Shown piece after piece: positions 59,847 to 64,000 of a stretch of DNA of 64,000 nt (position 1 is the first letter of the stretch; each line of letters starts with the position of its first letter). This DNA comes from JAWLHK01 sp041690355 [NCBI: bacterium] (GTDB lineage: Bacteria > J088 > JAWLBW01): assembly GCA_041690355.1 (NCBI GenBank), contig JAWLHK010000009.1, positions 108,108 through 172,107 on the forward strand. Direction: 5' to 3'. The position numbers and the translations under genes are program-made. The notes under the pieces were generated by a model, which saw only the letters and a list, made by a program, of their open reading frames with translations, was not told the DNA's origin and did not search any database.

Positions 59847-61613
59847 TTGGCACACGACGAGGAACAGCAGGGCAAGGCCTACGACCGCACGCTGGTGCGG
59901 CGGCTGCTCCCCTATCTGCGCCCCTACCACCGGGCGATTCTGGGGTCGGTGCTGCTGGTGCCGCTGCTGAACGCATTTCAGCTCGTGCAGCCCTACCTGG
60001 TCAAGGTGGCCATCGATCGGCACATCGCCGTGCGCGACCCCGACGGGCTGCTGCTCATCGCCCTCGCCTTCTTTCTTTCGCTCGTCTTCGAGTTCATCGC
60101 CCAGTACGGCAACATCTACCTGCTCAACTATACCGGCCAGGCCGTCGTGCGCGACCTGCGCGCCCACCTGTTCGACCACGTCCTGAGCCGCTCGTCGGCC
60201 TTCTTCGATCGTTCGCCCGTGGGGCGCCTGCTCACCCGGGTGACGAACGATCTGGAAGGGGTGAGCGAAATGTTCGCGTCGGGCATCGTGACGCTCTTCG
60301 CCGACCTGTTCAAACTCATCGGCATCACGGCCATCCTGCTCTGGCTCAACTGGCGGCTCGCTCTGGCCACCCTGGTGGTCGCGCCGATCCTCTTCGTGGT
60401 CGTCGAGCGCATCCGCGGCGAGCTGCGCAACGGCTTCCGCGAAGTGCGCCAGCGCACGGCCCGGCTGAATGGATTTCTGGCCGAATCGCTGTCGGGCATG
60501 GACATCGTCCAGGTCTTCGGGCAGGAAGAGCGCATCGGGCAGGAGTACGCGCGACTGGGAGCCGAGTACCGCGACTCCGCCTATTCCACGATCAAGTACG
60601 ACGCGATTCTCTATGCCGTCGTCGAGTTCTTTTCGTCCGTCGCCGTCGCCATCATTCTCTGGTACGGCGGCATTCGCGTCATCGCCGGCGCGCTCACCTT
60701 CGGCGAACTCGTCGCCTTCATCAGCTACATCCGCATGTTCTTCGAGCCGATTCGCGATCTGTCGGCCAAGTACGCGACCATGCAGAGCGGCATGGCGAGC
60801 CTCGAGCGCGTGTTCCGCCTCTTTGACGAGTCTGACGCCATCACCGACGGGGGCACGGCTGCCCCCGTGGCGGCCGGGCGCGGCGCCGACATCCGCTACG
60901 ACGGCGTCTGGTTCGCTTACCACGACGAAGAGTGGGTCCTGAAAGACCTTTCCTTCTACGCGGCCCCCGGCGAGCGCATCGCCCTCGTAGGCGCGACCGG
61001 TTCGGGCAAGAGCACGACGATCAAGCTGCTCAGCCGCTTCTACGAGCCGCAGCGCGGGAGCATCCGCGTCGACGGCGTTGCGCTGGCCGCGCTCCCCCTG
61101 CAGGCCCTGCGCCGGCGCATCGGCGTCGTGAGCCAGGACGTCTTTCTCTTCTCGGGAACGATTCTCGACAACGTGCGCCTGTTCGACGAATCGATTCCGC
61201 GCGAGCGGGTCCAGGCCGCCTGCGAGATGGTTGGCCTGCTCCCCATGCTCGAACGCCTGGGACGCGGGCTCGACGACGAAGTCCTCGAACGCGGGCGCAA
61301 CTTCAGCCAGGGGCAGCGGCAGCTGCTCAGCTTCGCGCGAGTGCTCGCCTTCGACCCCGATGTGCTCGTGCTCGACGAAGCCACGAGCTCGGTCGACCAG
61401 GAGACCGAGCACCTCATTCAGGTCGCCCTCGAAAAGGTCATGGAGGGGCGCACGTCGCTCATCGTCGCGCACCGGCTGGCCACCATCCGCCACTGTGATC
61501 GGATCCTCGTCTTCCACCACGGCGAACTGCGCGAAGCGGGGAGCCATGACGAGCTGATCGAACGGCGCGGGCTCTACGAGAAGCTGCACCGGCTGCAGGC
61601 CGAAGAGGTCTGA
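59847..61613 (+). CDS. ABC exporter half-transporter, subunit 2 (MdlB-like)
   Basis: The partner of subunit 1, 588 residues from TTG 59847. AGGGGAG about six bases upstream sets this start; an earlier in-frame TTG at 59811 lacks one. The membrane domain has about six helices. Walker A is GATGSGKST (near 382), the signature is FSQGQRQLL (near 486) instead of LSGGQ, and Walker B LVLDEATSSVD keeps the catalytic Glu. The degenerate signature complements the degenerate Walker B of subunit 1, as in MdlAB and TM287/288. The substrate is unknown (lipid or drug). Confidence 0.9.
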   Translation: MAHDEEQQGKAYDRTLVRRLLPYLRPYHRAILGSVLLVPLLNAFQLVQPYLVKVAIDRHIAVRDPDGLLLIALAFFLSLVFEFIAQYGNIYLLNYTGQAVVRDLRAHLFDHVLSRSSAFFDRSPVGRLLTRVTNDLEGVSEMFASGIVTLFADLFKLIGITAILLWLNWRLALATLVVAPILFVVVERIRGELRNGFREVRQRTARLNGFLAESLSGMDIVQVFGQEERIGQEYARLGAEYRDSAYSTIKYDAILYAVVEFFSSVAVAIILWYGGIRVIAGALTFGELVAFISYIRMFFEPIRDLSAKYATMQSGMASLERVFRLFDESDAITDGGTAAPVAAGRGADIRYDGVWFAYHDEEWVLKDLSFYAAPGERIALVGATGSGKSTTIKLLSRFYEPQRGSIRVDGVALAALPLQALRRRIGVVSQDVFLFSGTILDNVRLFDESIPRERVQAACEMVGLLPMLERLGRGLDDEVLERGRNFSQGQRQLLSFARVLAFDPDVLVLDEATSSVDQETEHLIQVALEKVMEGRTSLIVAHRLATIRHCDRILVFHHGELREAGSHDELIERRGLYEKLHRLQAEEV

Positions 61614-61615
61614 GC

Positions 61616-62350
61616 GTGCCGGAAACGGTTACGCTAGACTCCACCCTGTCGGCCGCCGACGCCGTGCGCGCCCTCGAAGCGCTCGCCGACCCCGACCGGG
61701 CGGCCCACGCGCAACGCTTCTTCCGCACTGAACCGGGCGGATACGGCGAGGGCGATCGCTTTCTGGGGCTTACCGTGCCCCAGGTGCGGACCACGGCGAA
61801 ACCGTTCCGCGCCCTGCCCTTGAAGGAATTGCGGACGCTGTTGCGGAGTCCGTGGCATGAAGCGCGACTGCTCGCCCTGGTCGTGCTGGTGGAACGGTTC
61901 CGCAGGGCCGACGAGGCGGAGCGCGCCGCCCTCCAGAAGCTCTATCTCGTAGAAAAGCGGCATGTGAACAATTGGGATCTGGTCGACGTCTCGGCGGAAC
62001 ACATCCTGGGTCCGCTTCTCGCCGCCGGCCAGAGCGACCTGTTCGACACCCTGCTCGCATCCGCGCGCGTCTGGGAGCGCCGCCTGGCCGTGCTCGCGGG
62101 ATTCCACACCATCCGCCAGGGAAACACGGCGCCGACGCTGGCGATGGCCGAATTCCTGCTCGCCGACCGGCACGATCTCATCCACAAGGCGGTCGGCTGG
62201 ATGCTGCGCGAGGCGTGGAAACGCACGCCCGAACCGGTCGAAGCGTTCCTTCGGAAACACCAGCGCGCCATGCCCCGCACCATGCTTCGCTACGCCATCG
62301 AAAAGCTGCCTCCGGCCCGGCGGAGAGCTTTTCTCGACGGGACGGCCTGA
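61616..62350 (+). CDS. AlkD-like DNA alkylation repair glycosylase
   Basis: A HEAT-repeat DNA glycosylase family protein, 244 residues. FRTEPGGYGEGDRFLGLTVPQVR near the start and VEKRHVNNWDLVDVSAEHILG in the middle contain the conserved Trp and Asp that act on alkylated bases. The C-terminal KTPEPVE-type repeats (RTPEPVEAFLRKH, MPRTMLRYAIEKLP) complete the family pattern. It starts with GTG two bases after the ABC gene and follows GAAGAGG. It is likely part of the ABC transcript. Confidence 0.92.
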   Translation: MPETVTLDSTLSAADAVRALEALADPDRAAHAQRFFRTEPGGYGEGDRFLGLTVPQVRTTAKPFRALPLKELRTLLRSPWHEARLLALVVLVERFRRADEAERAALQKLYLVEKRHVNNWDLVDVSAEHILGPLLAAGQSDLFDTLLASARVWERRLAVLAGFHTIRQGNTAPTLAMAEFLLADRHDLIHKAVGWMLREAWKRTPEPVEAFLRKHQRAMPRTMLRYAIEKLPPARRRAFLDGTA

Positions 62351-62455
62351 GCGGCGGTCCGCCTCGCACTGCATCAATTTCTTGACGCATCGGGTCGTGC
62401 GCGAGGCGGCCATTCGGCGTACACTGATTGCCGAACCGACTTCAGGAGACGACGC

Positions 62456-63391
62456 ATGCTTCGTACACGTTCGCTGACCACTCTTGCACTGTTGCTGGCA
62501 GGCATGGCTCTCACGTCGACGTCCGGTTGCGTCTGGCAGAGCGAATACGCCAAGCTCGAAAAGAAATACAATCGCACCCGGCTGGCGCTCGAAGACGAAA
62601 AGCAGGCGCGCGAACAGGCGAGCGCCGATCTGGAAGCGGCGCGCAAGAACATCGAGATGATGCAGGCCAACCTGAATCAGGTGCAGGCCGCCCGCGACAA
62701 GGCCATCCGCGATCTCGAGGCCGAACTCCTGAAGGCCCGCGAGAGCGGCAGCGCGCGCGCCGCCGAGCTGCAGCTGGCGCTCGACACGGCCAAGCAGGAA
62801 CGTGAGGTGCAGATCTCGACCCTGCAGGAAGAACTCGAACGCGCCCGCGAAGAGGCCCGCCGCAAAGCCGAAGAGCTCGCCCGCGTCAACCGCACCTACG
62901 AAGACCTCATGAAGGGTCTGCAGGAAGAAGTCGAGCAGGGGCGCGTGACGATCACCAACCTGCGCGGCAAGCTCACCGTGAACCTCATCGACAAGATTCT
63001 TTTCGATTCGGGTTCTGCTGACCTGAACGCCGACGGCAAGAAGGTGCTCGACAAGGTGAGCGACGTGCTCAAAGACGTCAAGGGGCGGCGCATCAGCGTC
63101 GAAGGACACACCGACGACGTGCCGATTTCGCGCGCCGCCCGCGACCGGTTCCCCTCGAACTGGGAGCTCAGCGCCGCCCGTGCGAGTACGGTCGTGCGGT
63201 ATCTGGTCGAGCGCGGGGTGCCCCCCGAAAAACTTTCGGCGGTCGGCTATTCGATGTTTGCGCCGGTGGCGGCCAACGACAGCGAAGACAACCGCCGGCT
63301 CAACCGCCGCATCGAGATCGTGCTGACGCCCGAAATTCCGGTGGTCGAGCCGCCCGCCGACGAGGCCGAGCGAAAAGCAAACAGCCTCTGA
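62456..63391 (+). CDS. OmpA-family envelope protein with coiled coil
   Basis: A 311-residue protein with a signal peptide whose end, TSTSGC, may be a weak lipobox (Cys25). A long coiled coil (about 33-165) full of Glu, Lys, Arg and Ala precedes an OmpA-like peptidoglycan-binding domain (about 175-295). That domain has EGHTDDVPISR, FPSNWELSAARASTVVRYL and the NRRLNRRIEIVL end. It probably links the outer membrane or periplasm to peptidoglycan, as in Pal and MotB. It is preceded by a 105-base gap and followed by the rhomboid gene. Confidence 0.9.
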   Translation: MLRTRSLTTLALLLAGMALTSTSGCVWQSEYAKLEKKYNRTRLALEDEKQAREQASADLEAARKNIEMMQANLNQVQAARDKAIRDLEAELLKARESGSARAAELQLALDTAKQEREVQISTLQEELERAREEARRKAEELARVNRTYEDLMKGLQEEVEQGRVTITNLRGKLTVNLIDKILFDSGSADLNADGKKVLDKVSDVLKDVKGRRISVEGHTDDVPISRAARDRFPSNWELSAARASTVVRYLVERGVPPEKLSAVGYSMFAPVAANDSEDNRRLNRRIEIVLTPEIPVVEPPADEAERKANSL

Positions 63392-63430
63392 CGGGTCGCA
63401 CACGGCCGTTGGGGCGGGCTATACTGAGGG

Positions 63431-64000
63431 ATGACCTCGGTTCGCAACTCTGCACTCTGCCCCAACTGCCGCGGGCTCATCAGCCTCGACGAAGATCACT
63501 GCCCCTACTGCGGCCTGCGCCAGCCCGGGGCCCGGTGGAAACAGTCGGGCCTGATGCGCGCCCTCGGCGACGACCAGGGTGTGATTCGCACGCTCATCGG
63601 CGTCAACGTCGCGGTCTTCGTGTTCTCGCTGCTGCTCGGATTTCTGCTGGGCCGCGGCGGCGGGAGCGGATTCGGCCTGTTCGGCGCGCTGTCGCCGGAT
63701 CCCCTCAGTCTGCTGCTGCTCGGCGCATCCGGAACGGTGCCGATTGCCGGCGAGGGGCGCTGGTGGACGCTGCTGTCGGCCAACTACCTGCACGGCGGCT
63801 TCTTCCACATCGCCTTCAACATGTTCGCCGTCGCCCAGATTGGCCCGCTCGTCGCGCGCGAGTACGGCGCCTACCGCATGTTCACGATCTACACGATCGG
63901 CGGCGTGCTCGGCTACCTCGTGTCGTACTGGGCCGGCGTGCAGTTCACCGTCGGCGCCGCGGCGGCCCGCGGTGCGCGCCGCGGCGCGGCGGGCTATTAC
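63431..64000 (+). CDS. Rhomboid-family membrane protein with N-terminal zinc ribbon, 3' end missing
   Basis: The reading frame is cut by the window edge after 190 residues. An N-terminal zinc ribbon, CPNCRGLISLDEDHCPYCG, precedes membrane helices. The rhomboid histidine motif HGGFFHIAFN gives His121, His126 and Asn130. After helix VGGVLGYLVSYWAG, the serine motif expected as GASG/GASA reads GAAAARGARRG, so Ala177 stands where the nucleophile should be. TATACT lies seven bases before the ATG, so the mRNA may be leaderless. Either an inactive homologue or a sequence problem at the window edge is possible. Confidence 0.8.
   Translation, partial: MTSVRNSALCPNCRGLISLDEDHCPYCGLRQPGARWKQSGLMRALGDDQGVIRTLIGVNVAVFVFSLLLGFLLGRGGGSGFGLFGALSPDPLSLLLLGASGTVPIAGEGRWWTLLSANYLHGGFFHIAFNMFAVAQIGPLVAREYGAYRMFTIYTIGGVLGYLVSYWAGVQFTVGAAAARGARRGAAGYY

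Noticed and set aside
1-64000. CRISPR arrays, IS elements, prophage genes, rRNA or tRNA genes
   Set aside because: No spaced direct repeats, transposase or integrase motifs, or rRNA and tRNA signatures were seen on either strand. Small RNAs cannot be excluded by eye.

Overview
This is a GC-rich, densely packed chromosomal segment from a Gram-negative bacterium. The Gram-negative reading rests on an OmpA-type envelope protein, two lipocalin-like proteins, DksA and a RibBA fusion. DUF4388 proteins, large Ig-like surface lipoproteins, a YhaM-type nuclease and the ribD-ribE-ribBA-ribH-nusB order resemble deltaproteobacterial or myxobacterial-type lineages, but that placement is an inference. No rRNA, tRNA, phage, IS element or CRISPR array was found. 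Both ends of the window cut a gene.

Layout. 1-6.9 kb (+): class V aminotransferase (5' end missing), folK, a GMC flavoprotein dehydrogenase with its Tat-exported small subunit, a UbiB-family kinase and an MBL hydrolase. 6.9-11.9 kb: three paralogous secreted TPR-like proteins flank a divergent pair, an ECF41-type sigma factor and an orphan di-heme cytochrome b. An ECF41-like promoter lies in front of the cytochrome. 11.9-17.2 kb (-): PduO-type adenosyltransferase, a degenerate ANL protein, tyrS, a YmdB-like phosphoesterase and a RimK-like ATP-grasp ligase. 17.3-18.0 kb (-): three tandem KGG hydrophilin genes. 18.5-21.3 kb (-): tatD, a DUF3108 protein and a zinc aminopeptidase-like protein. 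21.5-24.0 kb (+): a CrtC/tocopherol-cyclase-like protein, then leuA preceded by a leader peptide with four consecutive Leu codons. 24.1-31.1 kb (-): one 2351-residue lipoprotein gene. 31.3-36.3 kb: lipocalin, TerC, TesB, small membrane proteins and pepA.

36.6-42.0 kb (+): riboflavin operon ribD-ribE-ribBA-ribH with nusB, a stand-alone PepA-N-domain-like protein and cdsA, largely joined by start/stop overlaps. 42-48.6 kb: mutM, MBL hydrolases, erpA, a glcD-type oxidase, ahpC with a clear sigma70 promoter, and an alpha/beta hydrolase. 48.7-54.0 kb (-): a directon of a YhaM-like nuclease, two DUF4388 proteins, pyrF and rlmB. 54.1-64.0 kb (+): membrane protein, dksA, GAF protein, galU, a secreted protein, a heterodimeric ABC exporter whose first subunit lacks a standard start codon, alkD, an OmpA-family protein and a zinc-ribbon rhomboid cut by the window edge.

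The most notable signals are the leucine leader-peptide attenuator candidate before leuA, the ECF41-cytochrome b pair with its predicted promoter inside a triplicated TPR locus, the probable non-AUG start of the ABC exporter, and the rhomboid whose catalytic serine position reads alanine.
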